From positions 1-64,000 of the forward strand of contig JAKSYS010000077.1 in NCBI GenBank assembly GCA_022925895.1: 64,000 nucleotides of DNA. Direction: 5' to 3'. The translations under genes were made by a program, and so were the position numbers. This DNA is from Fragilaria crotonensis. Its lineage: Eukaryota > Bacillariophyta > Fragilariophyceae > Fragilariales > Fragilariaceae. Position 1 is the first letter of the stretch. Every line of letters begins with the position of its first letter. Shown piece after piece: positions 1 to 12,968 of the stretch. The notes under the pieces were generated by a model. The model was not told the origin of the DNA. It made no database searches and saw nothing but the letters and a program-made list of their open reading frames with translations.

Positions 1-3000
1 GATACACTACGTATGATAGTGCTACGTATGTCATACGTTCTCAGTAAAACAAATTACCTGGTACTGTCTATTGTCTATAAGTTCTACTTTTACGGTAATA
101 ACGTGGACTTAGTACATCAATCTACGTCTCGTACGTTGGATACTAGACCTACGGGGTTGCACAACGGGTTGCAAAAAAAATGGGTACGGGCACAGTACCA
201 GGTAGCAGGTGTAGAGAGCTACAATGCTACTGTCGAGATACCGAGGGCTAGATGTACCGATTACGGTACCGTACACTGCGCACGACGGTAGCTCTACCGG
301 TAGTCTATGTCCCACTGGCTGATCAGTTATATACATTGTATATGATGATGGTTGGATGAGCATCATCAAGAGGAACAAGACTGGAAGATTTGGAAGACTT
401 CCTGGGATGCAGGGTCAATCTGAGAGACCCAGGGAGAAATTCATGTGTGAGAAATGGAAGACCGCATTGGGGAATAACCTACAGGACAATAGGGTTTAGG
501 TTTGTTGTGTGGAATTGACTGCTGGGGAAGGCTTTAATATCTGAATAGAGAGCTTTAATAGCTCTCGTCACTGATTGAATGATGACCTGCAATTCACTTC
601 AACAAACAAACTAAGCTCAGAATACCAAGAAATAGCTAGTGAGTGATCTACTGTAAGGTTACTACAGTACGGAATACTTAATAACCAGGTAGAGTACTTC
701 ACAGGGCCAGCATGCATATTAGGTTGATGCTTATGTCAAACGAAACACAATTCACAAAATATGCCGCTTGTTTTGTTCCTTTTCTGTGAAAAAAATTGCC
801 TTACATGGAACACATCGCAAAGAAAGTGTTCAGTTTTTAAACATGAATAAAATTCATGATTTCGACAACAATCATGTAGCATGATACCAAATCTTTACCC
901 CAGCATGCCTTATACATTCAATCACAATCAATCATCTTGCACCATGTTGGATCTGACATTGCCTTCACAGCAACAATCAATGATAAGAAGAATAGCTACA
1001 ACAACTTTACCACCATTTTTCCTGAAGTAATTTATCTTGTTAGAAGGAAATGAGCCGCTTAGTGTCGCGCTTTGGCTTTGAGCGCCTGCTAGCCCATGTA
1101 CAGCACCATCGTGCTTCCTGTTAAAGGGTCGAACAACTAGTCAGCCAGACAGATCCTTCCATGACAATGGCTTTAGGATATCAAACACCCTCTTGGTATC
1201 CTGCGAGGTGGTTTCACCCTTGTCCAAGATTCACGAAGCGACCAATTTGTTGTCGACAGAGTCGTGCCAGTCATCCCATGCAAGATCATCAGGGGCAACC
1301 TCATCATTGTCAGCACGGATGACATATGCCATTGGCATTCCAGCTACCACACTCCTTTGGAGCCAAGGAAGTTGCTTGTGAACAGCCAGTTCAACCCTAG
1401 TGCGCCAAGCTGTCATGCATCAATGCCAGCTTCAGTGGATTGCTTCTTGGTGCCATAAGCTATCATCCTTCTTGTCTCAGTCAATCTCCTCCAAGTCTGT
1501 CAACTAATTGAGGAAGGGAGTGATTGCACATTCATCAAACTGAGCGGGGTTGGTGTGTCACTGCAAAGGATACAGTAGTAGTCATCTCAACCAGAGCAAA
1601 TAGCCTTGAACTTCCTAACTGCAAGGTAAGGAAACATTGTGGTATGGACAGTATCCTTGTCTTCTTTGATGTCTGTCGCCCTTGGTTTTTCATCTGTGCT
1701 GGATAATCCTTATGATCTCTGGGAACAGGAGATCATTCAGGTCATGAAAGGTGTGAATTCCTTGATTGTCAAGCAATCTGTGCATGGACGGGTCAAATCT
1801 CAAGCTGGTGAGACAAGCAGCAAAACATCTGTGCTCTGCCGTGGTTGCTGGTTGTGGGGCAAATTTGGGAAAATAGTTAGTAGCTACCAGCAGGTATTTG
1901 GGGGATGTACAGTAGATTCTGAAAATAATGAGCTCAAAACTTGAAGCCTTTGAATCACACTCAGTAAGATATTTAAAGAGTAGTTTGTTTCCTACACGGA
2001 TCCTTCATGCTTTCATTCCCGGCAAGATACGTGCAAACGGTTACGCTTCCTGCATAGAAATGCGTCTCCTGAAATCATCTGCATCTTTCAATCATACTTG
2101 TGGTGACCACTGCGGCGGGACAATCTAGCTACAAGTCAATTGCCCTTCGCATGTGCCACATGGACACAGGCTTTTTGGAGCATAAAGTTCCTGGATTGAT
2201 CCTGTCAGGTGTTTATCCGCATGGGGCAGAGGAGCCGTACGCGAATGCCATAATCCGCTTGCTTCTGGTGACTCGTCCATCCCAAGCACCTCAGTAAAAC
2301 CCCTGTGTGGACACTCACAACACTTGTCATTGTTATGTTGATGCAGTCTTCACTCTCATGCAGGCATTCATTGCTGCATTCATCAGTGATAATCATTACA
2401 TATACTAGCTAAGTGGTCATTGGATTTTTTGGACCTTCAGGCCTGATGGCAACTATGCCTACCAAGGAGGACATAAAGACATCCAATTTGGAGACAATGA
2501 TGCCAACCAAGGAGCTAGAGTGATCCAAGCTTACTTTTGTTGTCCAGTACTATAGGTCAGCCAATCTCCTAGAGATTGAACTGGTGCAATTGCTCCATCA
2601 TATGCATAGTTAGGGCATCAAATTTCTTGTAAGTTCAAACTGTAAAAATGACATGCACTTTTGATTGTGAAATTACGCTTGCTGAAATAGGTTTCCTCCT
2701 CACTCTAGAGGATGCCTCATGGGACTTGAGGGAGACACCTGCTGTCAGGGAATGGTCTCTGCATTCTGGAAAAGTCTTTTGACATGATACCAATTAGAGT
2801 GCTGTTACCACCATCATTGAGCCTCAACTGTACTAGGCCTCAATCATTTGACCACAATGATCCACAGGTTACATGCAGCATAGAATCTGAGCTCCTGGTC
2901 AGGCTGATGAGGCCCCATCATCCACCTTGGATGGAAGCAGTGAACCACAGTGCTGCCCTTGAGCGTGTGTCTCTGATAAACTAAATGAAATCCACCGCAA

Positions 3001-3106
3001 GTGTACTAGTACATCTGCCATTGCTGTAGATTGCTCTAGGCATTAGAACTTCTTATCAATAGTAGCACAACCGACCGATGTCTTTGAAATCCCGACTTGA
3101 GTTCTC
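1..3106. other. Gene-poor decayed transposon region
   Basis: I see no intact gene here. The first 300 bases are rich in TACG and GTAC words. Around 1130-1450 on the minus strand a short reading frame has a weakly gag-like look (a 'MAYVIRAD...WDDWHDS' stretch), which could be a fossil of an LTR element, but it is too short and decayed to classify. The rest contains only short open frames without recognisable motifs. It may include the front part of the hAT-like element whose transposase remnant starts near 3107, but I could not find that element's terminal inverted repeat. Confidence 0.4.
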
Positions 3107-3990
3107 AACTGGAGGGATGTGAGCCGAATGATGAGGGTTGCTTGTGCTGCAAACCTGCAAAAGATATCGGTTCTTCTCAATGATTCTTGGGCCTTCTCGA
3201 TAGCAATTGATAGTGCTACTCATCAAAGTATCTCATACCTTGATCTCCGATTCCGAATCGATTCAAAGAAGCATCGGGATATATTCAACATGCATGGCTG
3301 TGCCATACCGATGAAAGATTGTCACACTGGTGAAGTCATGTTCAACATGCTAGTGACCTTCTTAAGTGTCCTTTGTCCATAGTGGCAGATGTCAATGTTT
3401 GACGTCGCATCTGATTGTGCACGTTACATGACTGGACGGGCTGCTGGGGTCGTGACAAGACAGCAAATCTACATGCACAACGAATGTACCCTTTTGAGGG
3501 TATGGTGTGGTGAGCACCAACTAGCCCTTGTGATGGAGCATATAATGACGAATGTGGTAGACTCCAATTTCTTTGATGTCATGTTGAAATTCATATCTCA
3601 CCTCAGTTGTCAACAAAGCTTATTGCTGATATAGGTACAATGTGCCCTCACATTGTTAATCGTTGGCTCTCAACCTACAAGGTCACCAACTGGTTTAAGA
3701 CTTATTGCATTGAGCTTCTTTGACATATTGAAACTGCAAATCCATCATTGGCTCCAACTCGACTGGGGTGGGTCTATCTTGTTGCAATGCAGAACTTCAC
3801 AAACTACACAGCATCAACCTTCAAATACATTCAAGAATCGACAACCTTGGTGTCAGAACAGACCGGAGCATTTAAGAAGTTGTTGAATATACTAAACTCT
3901 TCTATACATGTTTATAACCGATCTATTTCTAGGTCGATTCATTTCATGTTGCTAGCCTCAAAGGGCGGGCGAATTGGTTAGGGACAGAAC
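3107..3990 (+). pseudogene. hAT-like transposase remnant, left part
   Basis: Three short plus-strand frames in succession read like one decayed transposase: 3119-3382 (contains AFSIAIDSATHQSISYLDL), 3389-3634 (CGEHQLALVMEHIM, the usual 'C-x-x-H-x-L' block of hAT enzymes) and 3653-3981 (FTNYTASTFKYIQ). Frame changes and stops separate them, so the gene is broken. The hAT superfamily moves DNA by cut and paste, using an RNase H-like domain and a C-terminal dimerisation block. That C-terminal block is found 9 kb away at 13.0-13.9 kb, because a LINE has been inserted between the two halves. The assignment rests on motif style rather than a database match; another BED/hAT-like family is possible. 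Confidence 0.6.
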
Positions 3991-4126
3991 AAGATAAAGT
4001 TGCAATAGCAAAGCTATGCGACAGCAGACAGGATGAAAACATGGCGAAAGCGGACGTGTGCGCATAGTGGACACACTGAGGAGGGAAAGAAGCGATGGTC
4101 AGAGAAGACGCAGCAGCAGAGTATGA

Positions 4127-7100
4127 TCAGGATGAAGAGGAGGGAAAGAAGCTCGTGATAGGTGGTTGGAGCTGTAACGGCAGGTCAGCGGAGCGGAGCG
4201 CAGGCGCCAAGGAAGGCACGGACAAAGAGTTGGAAGGATCCGCACCAAGAGGAGGAGGAGCATAGGGAAAATAAGTCGATAAAAGTTGTTGGCACGTCCC
4301 GGTTGCAGAGGAGTGTGAGGTGGCAAGGCGCGCAAGACGAAGCCATCGTTTGCGTTGTCGTGGGGACTGACGGAGTCTGTCTTCCAGGGGGAGGGTAAAA
4401 TAACTCTGTAGGATTGGCGAGAAGGTTGTCTTCAGGGAGTAGAGTTGGGAGATAGCGTGATTTAGTGAAGCATGGACAATGGCAAGACTATCGGAGCCGA
4501 CTTCATGAAGCACTGCGTTCCTACTTTTCCAGATGGCCAGAGAGTAGTCTTGAACAGCCAGAATCACATCGGACAGTGAGGGTTCGGTGCGTTTTCGATG
4601 ATTAGTCGAGACTTGCACTGGCGACGAGGCAGCGGCAGAACCCCATTCTAGGCTAGCAAAGCCACGGAAGAAGTTTACCCAACCGATTGTATGTTGGCGA
4701 TACAGTGCTCGGTCAGCATAAAAAGGTGCGCTGGGAGGGTCAGCTGCTGTTGGTGCGAGGAGACTCGACGATACCTCGAAGGATGCAGGATTGAGAGTCC
4801 AGTCTCGAATGGCTCGAAGGAGAGTAGAGCCGCGTTCGCCATAGTCCGCAAGAACCTTGCGTAGGGGAATCATGGCATAATACCGAAATGCAAGAGCACG
4901 AGGTTCTACACATGTGAGCATATGTAGAAAGTCCTCCGGTTCTGCGCAGTAGGGGCATCGACGCTCGATCTCCAAATTGGACCCGCCGCTTCCAAATTTT
5001 GCACGCTGAGATCCGAGGTTAAGCCAATTGTGAACTAGCTTCGAGCGGGTGACTGGGTTTACAAGGGCAGGGCGTCGAGCACCCTGCATGAAGGAGTCCC
5101 ATGCAATGGATTCCCAGACTGGGTCGGTCCATTTGTACTTGGCTTGCGGAAATGCACGGTGGTGAGCCAAACAGATGGACTCACGGAGGCGAGCAATGTA
5201 ATGCAACAACGAGATGACTTGACCAGAGTATCTGACAGCAACAGAGAGTGTTTGAGGGATAAGAGGAATGGAAAGAGTGCACTTTTCAGCATTGCCTGAT
5301 TGTTGTTTCAGCTGATCAGTTGCCATCGTGGTATCGCACAGAACGTTTAGCTGTGCGGGAAACGGCAGGTCGTCAAAGGCCGTGGAGTCATCCTGGTGGC
5401 TGGGAACATGAGTGAGGCGAAAATGCTTCAAAACGTAGTGAGCGGAGCTCAATGTAGACAGAAGATCGGCGTGGTTGGGAAAGCGTCGGTTGGGAATCAG
5501 ATCGCGAAGCAGCTTGACGTTGCTGATGGCGCTGGTGCTATCAACATACAGGCAAAAGTTGCATTGAATGTCCACCTGGTGATAGGTGGCAAATTCATCG
5601 ACATAAAGAGTGAGAGATGCAATCGCAGCAGCTTCGCTGCGAAGCGAGCTCTGGCACCGATGCCATCCGTCAACAGGACCAGAGTTGAGTATAAGCTGCT
5701 CCTCGCCAGGTGAGCAGAGAATCCATGAGAAAGATCCATTGCGGTGGCGCTTACCGCCATCAGTTCCAATCACGAGGGTACATTTGAGTTGCAGGTATTG
5801 AAGTAGAGCTTGCTCGGCATCACATTCCGCAAAGTGAGGCGATGAGAGCAGGCGACGTTCAGCGGAGGGCAGTTGCTGTATCCATTCCTGAAACGAGCGT
5901 GCTGGCGCTGGAACCGTACTGGAGACGTCAATCAGGGAGCTTGTGACCGTAAAAATCTGCCGTCCCTCAATATCAGCAGGAGTGGCTAGGTGGGGAATTG
6001 TCGCAGAGTACCAGTCCGGCTTCGCATCGTAGTATATCGTGGATGCAGAATCTGCCGGTACAAGTCGCCGAGGAAAGTGAACTGATATGTGCCGTTCGTT
6101 GCCTGCATCGCCTCGTGGGATAGACGGATCACTGCGGTATAGGAGAGACTCCCACAACATTGCTCCCCACCGCATGGTGGACTCAGCAGTCCAGGATCCG
6201 AGAGGCAGAAGTAAACTTAGAGAGGCAGAGTTCGCCGAGGGATGAAGAAAGCTGCGCAGAAGTTGACGCCATAGGCCGCGTTGGTAGCTCGTCGGGGGTT
6301 CTTGCCGTGCAAAGGATGTTCTGCTGAAGCGATCGGGAATTCGTTTCCCGTGCCATGATAGCGAATGGAGTTTGGTTCCATCGGCAGTAGCAATGTCACT
6401 CAGGGTAGTAACGCAAAGAAATATACGGACGAGGTTTATATCAATGAGTTCTTGCTTGGTCAAACCCAGGGTAAGGGCTTTCTCCATTAGCATAGAGTCG
6501 CCGATGCGAGAGACGGAGGGAATTTTGTTGCGGAGTACTATCTGGAGGGAAATGTCAGATTGAGCACAAAAAACCCGAAGGCGTAGTATCCAACAGTCCG
6601 TGAGATAGGGCAGAGAAGTCATAGGACGATCCAAGAGATCAAAAGAGACGCCTGCTTCAACTTGGAGATGCCGCAGCGAGATTAGCATGACTGAACCGAC
6701 ACGTTGGTGTGTGCCAATATAGTCTAGCAAAGATTGTATTTGAGTCAGACCTTGTTCCATGCGAAGATCAATCAGCCCGCACCCAAAAACAGAAAGAGGA
6801 CGAGCAAATGCAACGGCGTGAGGGTAGTGGCGGTTATAGCCCAGCTTGTTGAGAATGCTGGCCGTCATCAGAGACTGAACTCGATGAAGTTCAGTACTGG
6901 TCATGGAAGTTACAGGAAGGGAGTAGCGCACCGACGGGAGGTAGAATGTATTGTAGAACACATGCGAAAGTGCTGGAGAGAGGGAAGATTTGTGAAGCCG
7001 ACGTGCAAGACCGTCAAACTTGATCCGCATTGTTGCAGCCTGGTATGCAAAGGTGCCAAGGAAATTCATGTGGACACCGAGCCCTTTCAGTTCTGTGGAA

Positions 7101-10100
7101 TTTGAGTGTTGACGAATGATATGATGCTCAGCACTGGATCCACTGGTCATAAGGAGGGGAGGATCAGTCGTTGACATGGGGAGGAGTTGGGGACGGCCGT
7201 TGATCCATTTCCAGTATTGGAGAGTCCACGAACATTTTGCGAGATTCAGACATCCACCAGAAATGTGGAGGAGAGATTCCCACATTTGACCAGCGCTGCA
7301 AATTTGTTCAACAAGATCCTCGATAGAGAGCAATCCTGTAGGATCAAGCACACCTTGGATAGTGTCGTCCACAAATGCACCAACTCTCCAACAGGCTTGT
7401 ATATCATTCCAAGGGTCGGCAAAATCCAAGCCAGGAATTCCATCTTCGGCAGACATCCTGTCTAACGAATTGAGAAGAATCACGACGAGTCCTAGCCAGA
7501 TGGCAGGGGAGGCTCCACTGCCTTGGCCCGTGCCAAATAAAGGAGCCTCGTCAGTGCTCGAGTATTCTTGTGGCGAGGTACCGTAGGCATGTTTCACAGA
7601 GTATCGCATCATTCTCAAGGTCTCAGCCTGACATTGAATAGCATGTTCCGGCATTCCAAGGCGGCGGCAGGCAATCATTCCTAGGGAAGTGACTATGCGA
7701 TCATAGCAACCAGTTGTGTCATTGTCCATATGGGCACTGTTGGCTTTGGTTTGTCGGATAAGATCCTTTTCCAGACGAGCAAGAAACAAAGCATCAGTCG
7801 TCATGCGGCGTGGACGAGAGCCATGCTGTTGGTCGTTGAGTGCGTTAGATATCTCAGCATTCTTTACCATGCGTCGACCGTAGATAACTTTGAGAAATAG
7901 ATTATAGTCCGCTTCAAACAGATGGATTACTCGCAGGCGCGTGAGATACGGTCGTCCAGCGTCCTTTTCAATCAGCGGAGTCACGGAGTGAGTCCAGCGT
8001 TCGGGAGCAAACCCGTTGGTGATAGGAAGATTTAATAGTTGGGTGTGAAAGTGGGCCACATCTGTATCGAGAATCGCCGTGCGATAGTGACCGAGATGCC
8101 TTCCAGATGGGGAAGTAGAAGTGTTTTCTTTCCAGACTTTCACAGCAGAAATAAATTGCTCTGGTGTTATGAGCGTGGACACCAATTGTACGGAGGCGGG
8201 GCGACGACATTCTTCAAGGAAGACCCTTAGCTCTCGTCGCATACTGGGTACTGTACCGAAATAGTCGATGCAATCGCCTTCAACAATGGCCGTTGCTGTG
8301 GGCGTGAGGCCGTCGTAGCCGACTAGATCATATAGTTCACCGTGTCCAAACTTAGTATCCTTTGCCTGTCGGAACCATTCCCTGTTGTAGCGAGTAAGTT
8401 CTCGCTCAATTTCCTCACAGTCCAGTACTAGGGTAGCATACTCGACAGAAGTTTTGTCGGATTGCGCCATAGATATGAGCTGGGCGGGAGAGACGTTGCC
8501 ATCTTCATCACAGAACATGGATGCCACTTTTTTCTTTTTTACGCCACAGGGCACAAAGAGTTTTGTGAGGCCACCACCGTGAGTTGTAGTCATCGATGCC
8601 TGAATAGAACGAAAAGGTTGGCGCATATTTTCAATGTCAATAAGGCGTGCAATACAACGTATCTTGACGCTGTTAAGCGACTGGGCACCGGCTTTAATTT
8701 CCGAATCAGAGAATTCCAATGATTGATAGACCTCAAGGGTGCCGAGAAGGTGTATAGCACGGTGGTCGTACGCTGTGTTGCGAACAGTTCGAAGAGTTTT
8801 TAGTGCTGCCTCTTTCCATCGTTTCTTTAACGTCACAGCATCGGAGCATAAGTCATCCGTCATATCAATGCGAAGAGCTTGGATCCTGCTGAGCTGTAGA
8901 CTTGCAATAGGACATTTCAGAGAAATATTGTGTTCAATTTCGCGGAGGCGGAGATGCCAGTATCGAGCAATCAGGCCAGCCTCTCGAAGTTTGGGTGACC
9001 AGGCATACTTCCCTGCCGGACGTCGAGCCTCCTTTTCCGCGTGGAGCATCGCGCGAGTAACATCCCGATCACTTGCATCAAAGCTAACTTTGCATTGTGC
9101 CGAAGTCATTGTAGGTGCGACGACAACTGTAAGGGCGTCAACACGGTCCCAGAGATGATGGTCATCCGCATATTTCTTGAAAGCCTCAAGATAGCGGTCC
9201 ACAGATGGTTGGTCGTCAGAACGAAGAACTCTTGCTCTGGTCGACGTAATCGGATCAACAGGACCCATGAGCTGTGTGAAGTCGAGATCGACAAAAAGCC
9301 CACGATGCTTCGAGAAGTCTCCATTATCGTAGGCATTGTACCCCGCTCGGCAGACAGCATTAGCGACAGTTGCAGACCCAAGCATGAAGTCAATACGACG
9401 AGCAGTCCCATACTTGTACGTTGCCGGTGGGTCCGTTGGACCAAGTAGATGGAGGTCAGTGAGCGTGCATTCATCAATAAGGTGCTGAGCAAGACCAAAA
9501 TCCTGCTTATCTTGCCCAATAGTCTCGTTTGCATCAAGAGATACGATGATGTCGTGACCATCAGATTGGAGTTTATTAATAAACTGAACCAGATCCGTAA
9601 TAAATTGTTTTCGAACGTTGGGTTTCAGGACGCCTTTCGATAGGAGAAGTGCGTGTTGCTGATCAAAGAAACCAAAACCACCAGTAGGTTGCTGACGAGG
9701 ACTGCGATAGGCAGTGATAATTGCAAGGCGTGTGCCTCGCTTACCAAGGTAACACAGACCTGACCAGCGCGCGTCCAAGGCCCGAGGGATCAATCAGGGG
9801 TTGTCCAGTGCTATGAGTTGCCCATTTGCCAGTAGATGCCATGAAGGTGCCACCTGGCTGGTAGCCGCTTGATCCGCATATAGCGGACTCCGGAAGACGG
9901 CTGGACGAGAATGCACTTCTCGCTGTCGTGAAGTGGTGACGAAGAGGTTGTTGCAGGCGTTTGCGGACCGGTGCCTGGGAGAAATCAAGCCCGCCCAGGG
10001 TCAGCCCAGCAGAAAGTACCGACTTGAAGTTGAGCCATACTCGATACATAGAGTGCGATTTCATCCACGTCGTTTCGGAGCCCGTCTATGTTTTGAAAAT

Positions 10101-10368
10101 AGATGCGATGTAGATCGCCGGGCTGGTCATGTATAGAGTCGCCCCATGTGCTATCCGCCTCCGCCGTAGGAGAATCCGAGAGTATCACCGGGAAGTAGTC
10201 CAAGAGAGAGAGAGATGCAGCAGGAGGATAAGAAGATGGTGTCGATGTTCCGGGGACAGGCACAGACGGAGAGCAAGGGGTCGGTGGGTCTGTCGGAGAG
10301 GCACAGATGGTGTCGTTCCGAAGAGCGGACACGATGTGTGCCAGAGCGAGAACAGGAAAGACTAACAT
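4127..10368 (-). pseudogene. LINE ORF2: endonuclease, reverse transcriptase, RNase H (frameshifted)
   Basis: ORF2 begins at 10368 (MLVFPVLALAHIV) and opens an APE-type endonuclease (IYFQNIDGLRNDVDE). It changes frame near 10000 and again near 9793, then stays open for about 1,880 codons to 4127. After the second change come the rest of the endonuclease (SLDANETIGQD; GTARRIDFMLGS), the reverse transcriptase (block with HMDNDTTGCYDRI; catalytic FVDDT near 7.4 kb), an RNase H (TDGG, LRSEAAAI, YVDSTSAI, HVPSHQDD supplying the acidic residues) and a CPYC...HMLTC zinc knuckle. The enzyme nicks target DNA and copies the element RNA in place. The two frame changes inactivate this copy's endonuclease. 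The long minus-strand frame from 9793 starts at a TTG, so it is a continuation and not a separate start. Confidence 0.85.
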
Positions 10369-12968
10369 GAGTCTCCTCCACTTGAGCCCGTGGTTTCATT
10401 GTATTGGAGACTCAAGTTGGATGATGATGATGGGGACTTTGTTGGAGAGTTAGTCGCTTTTCGGCGCTTGGATGAATTACCTCGTTGAGCGGGAGTCCCA
10501 AGGAGAACTAGACTGGTGCATCCCTGATCTTCAGGAAAGAGTTGAATGCCGGCCATTCCATGTCCTGGAGAAGAAGCAAGAGTGGGAGGATTTGACAGTG
10601 ACTCGCCACCAGGTTCCGAGTGGTGCTGAAGCTTATCTTCTAGAGGCTGGACTGTACTTGGTATGTTGCTGTGAACCGTAAGATGCTGTAGCATGGTCTT
10701 TATCTCCTGGAGAGATGTTTCGTACTTGTCTAGTCGACTGTGGGCAGATGCAGCAGTGAGACCCGACGAGTGCGAATGTGAGCGAGATACTCTGGATTTT
10801 GCAGACTTTGATGTTTGAGATTCATCTGATGTCGGGCCCGGGCGTAGCGCAAGTTGAGCCTCCAAGATAGCGATTTGCTTGAGCTGGTTGAGCTCAGCAG
10901 AAGATTTGTCGGTTGACTTTCCATGCGCTGGTCGCTGCTGTAGTGATGTGACGGTGGCATTCGCTAAGAGGGTTTCCTGAAGAGGTTTTTGCCACGCAAT
11001 GGATCCTTTTGTCTGCATTCTCGTTCCTTTGTTGGTACCGCCACCCGTGAGGGAAGAAGCAGGAGATAGAGTCGTGGAGGATTCATCAGTAGGCGCGTCC
11101 ATTTGAGGCTTGATCTTTTTCGACAAAATGGTGTGTATATTTTTGGTAAACACTGTTGTTGGGATGTCAGGGTATGCCATAGTGCTTTCTTTGTACAGCT
11201 TAGCTGCATGCGATAACGTAGGATTCCGACGTTTCCAATAGTTGTGAAGTTCCGCAGTTGCAAGAAGATGAGATGCTGATGGGACCACTAGAATAGCTTT
11301 ACCTCCGGGAGCACCACCGTTTTCTAGATCTGCCTCAAGAGACGTACCATCTGGGGAGACCAAACTCTTTGCCCATTGACGTGGAGTGCGTGTAACAGTC
11401 GCGCCCGAGTCAACGAATTCTGTTACTACGGCAACATCAATAGGGTTCGAGGCAGAGAACAGGAGATGCGACACATCCGCCAGATACTCATTGTGAACCT
11501 TGTAAATGCTCTCATGGTCGCGTTTTGATGTCTGATTTGCCCCAAGTGCGAGTTTGGAGATGAAGATCTCTGGGTGACTGCCTTCTCCACATAGAGCTGT
11601 GCTGAGAATCTCAGCAACTTTCGTCGACATAGCTTTGCCACATCGGACCGTTAGAATAGTGATACGGCTGCCAGTCGGGTTTGAGTGACGAAGCTTTATG
11701 TCGAAGTCCGGAGTGTCAGGAGGGAGCACTTCTTTTCGCAGATATTTCAGATACTGTCGCCGCTGTGTTATGGAGGCATCCTTTAGTAGAATGTCGCCAA
11801 TATACGTCAGTTCGCCTTGGGACGGAGAAATTGATGAGGGGTCAAACGTCAGGTTTTCGCCGCGCTTGGCGGTTGCCAATACCTTAGAGGATGCAACTTG
11901 CATAAATTGTGCTCCTGACGCACGAATACGAAAGCTGAAGTAAAAACATTTCTCTTTTGTGACTGAGACAACACGAATGCCGAGGTATTTGGATAGCTGA
12001 GTAGGGTCCAGGTCTGGTTGATCCTCCGTCTGATCCGTTTGCCATTCCATCATCCACGTGGTGTGCTCTGTATTGAAGCAGGATAAAATCGGAGCAAGAC
12101 GGCTATACAGTTTCGTTGACGAGGATCGGAGCTCGTGAAAGTCCTTTGGAGCCCATCGGGCCTCAATTCGGATTGTATTGGATCTTGATTTGAGGGGGCG
12201 GGAAGTGTGTGGTGAATGCGGAGGAGCCGGCAACACAGACTGTGTAACAGAGGACTTGGGTGTGACGGTGGGGTTTGGACTCCCAGCCATGGGAGTACTC
12301 TTTGTCGGGGAGTCCAACTGGTGCGTACTAAGCTCGTGCGCCTTGATGCTTCTCGCTGGGGAAGAGGGCGGATCCGCCTGTGTTAATGGTAGCACCGCAG
12401 CGCCGGGAGTCAGTTCGGAGGAACTGCGTTTCGTCGCTGCCACTGCAAGGGAGGTGGACATCGGGGTACTGGGAGTGGTATCAACGTCCATAGAGTTGCC
12501 GTCGTCAGACTCCTTGAGCTTGATAAGGTAGAGGTCCATGTCAAGGAGAGACATGTCAAAGAATCCAGGGTGGGACTTCGCAAGCGCAGTCTCAACAGCA
12601 GGTATGGTTTGCATCAAAAAACCATCAATTTTTGCATGATTTTCGAGGTGATTTCGGTAATATCTCGCTAGGCGACGATCCCCGTCATCGGCGGATTCAT
12701 TGGCTTTGTGTGAGTAATACTCATCTGGGCCAACAAAGTCCTGAATACCAAATGAAACGTAGGTGTTCCAAGAGTTGACAGACAGAGTTTTATAGGCTCT
12801 GTTGTAGTGTTTGATGCGTAGCGCAATCACAGATGGATCAATGGTTTTAAAACCAATAAGGGTTGGGGGAGTCTTATACCCTAAGGGAGGTAAGACGGAC
12901 AGAGCAGCAGCAGTGAGAGGGTGTAAGGAACCCTTTGCACTGCGACTGGATCGCTTGGGATCCACCAT
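10362..12968 (-). CDS. LINE ORF1 protein (868 aa)
   Basis: An uninterrupted 868-residue protein upstream of the reverse transcriptase ORF, in the position of the nucleic-acid-binding ORF1 of LINEs. No CCHC knuckle or RRM is obvious. Residues about 20-165 form a compact, mostly helical region (start MVDPKRSSRSAKG). Residues about 165-265 are Ser/Pro/Thr-rich linker. Residues about 270-610 are a second folded region beginning near RIEARWAPKDFHELRSS. The last 200 residues are low complexity with a short coiled-coil-like piece (RLDKYETSLQEIKTML). The stop codon overlaps the start of ORF2 in ATGTTAG, an arrangement that suits termination-reinitiation. Its exact molecular role is inferred from position only. 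Confidence 0.8.
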   Translation of the reverse strand: MVDPKRSSRSAKGSLHPLTAAALSVLPPLGYKTPPTLIGFKTIDPSVIALRIKHYNRAYKTLSVNSWNTYVSFGIQDFVGPDEYYSHKANESADDGDRRLARYYRNHLENHAKIDGFLMQTIPAVETALAKSHPGFFDMSLLDMDLYLIKLKESDDGNSMDVDTTPSTPMSTSLAVAATKRSSSELTPGAAVLPLTQADPPSSPARSIKAHELSTHQLDSPTKSTPMAGSPNPTVTPKSSVTQSVLPAPPHSPHTSRPLKSRSNTIRIEARWAPKDFHELRSSSTKLYSRLAPILSCFNTEHTTWMMEWQTDQTEDQPDLDPTQLSKYLGIRVVSVTKEKCFYFSFRIRASGAQFMQVASSKVLATAKRGENLTFDPSSISPSQGELTYIGDILLKDASITQRRQYLKYLRKEVLPPDTPDFDIKLRHSNPTGSRITILTVRCGKAMSTKVAEILSTALCGEGSHPEIFISKLALGANQTSKRDHESIYKVHNEYLADVSHLLFSASNPIDVAVVTEFVDSGATVTRTPRQWAKSLVSPDGTSLEADLENGGAPGGKAILVVPSASHLLATAELHNYWKRRNPTLSHAAKLYKESTMAYPDIPTTVFTKNIHTILSKKIKPQMDAPTDESSTTLSPASSLTGGGTNKGTRMQTKGSIAWQKPLQETLLANATVTSLQQRPAHGKSTDKSSAELNQLKQIAILEAQLALRPGPTSDESQTSKSAKSRVSRSHSHSSGLTAASAHSRLDKYETSLQEIKTMLQHLTVHSNIPSTVQPLEDKLQHHSEPGGESLSNPPTLASSPGHGMAGIQLFPEDQGCTSLVLLGTPAQRGNSSKRRKATNSPTKSPSSSSNLSLQYNETTGSSGGDSC

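Noticed and set aside
2205-2396. Minus-strand frame with HTGVLL, suggestive of a copia RNase H
   Set aside because: Only a few residues match; the rest does not, and the neighbouring gag-like piece is in the wrong order for one element.
6734-9643. Several plus-strand frames of 90-139 codons opposite the LINE ORF2
   Set aside because: They are antisense shadows of the long minus-strand polymerase frame, which carries clear catalytic motifs.
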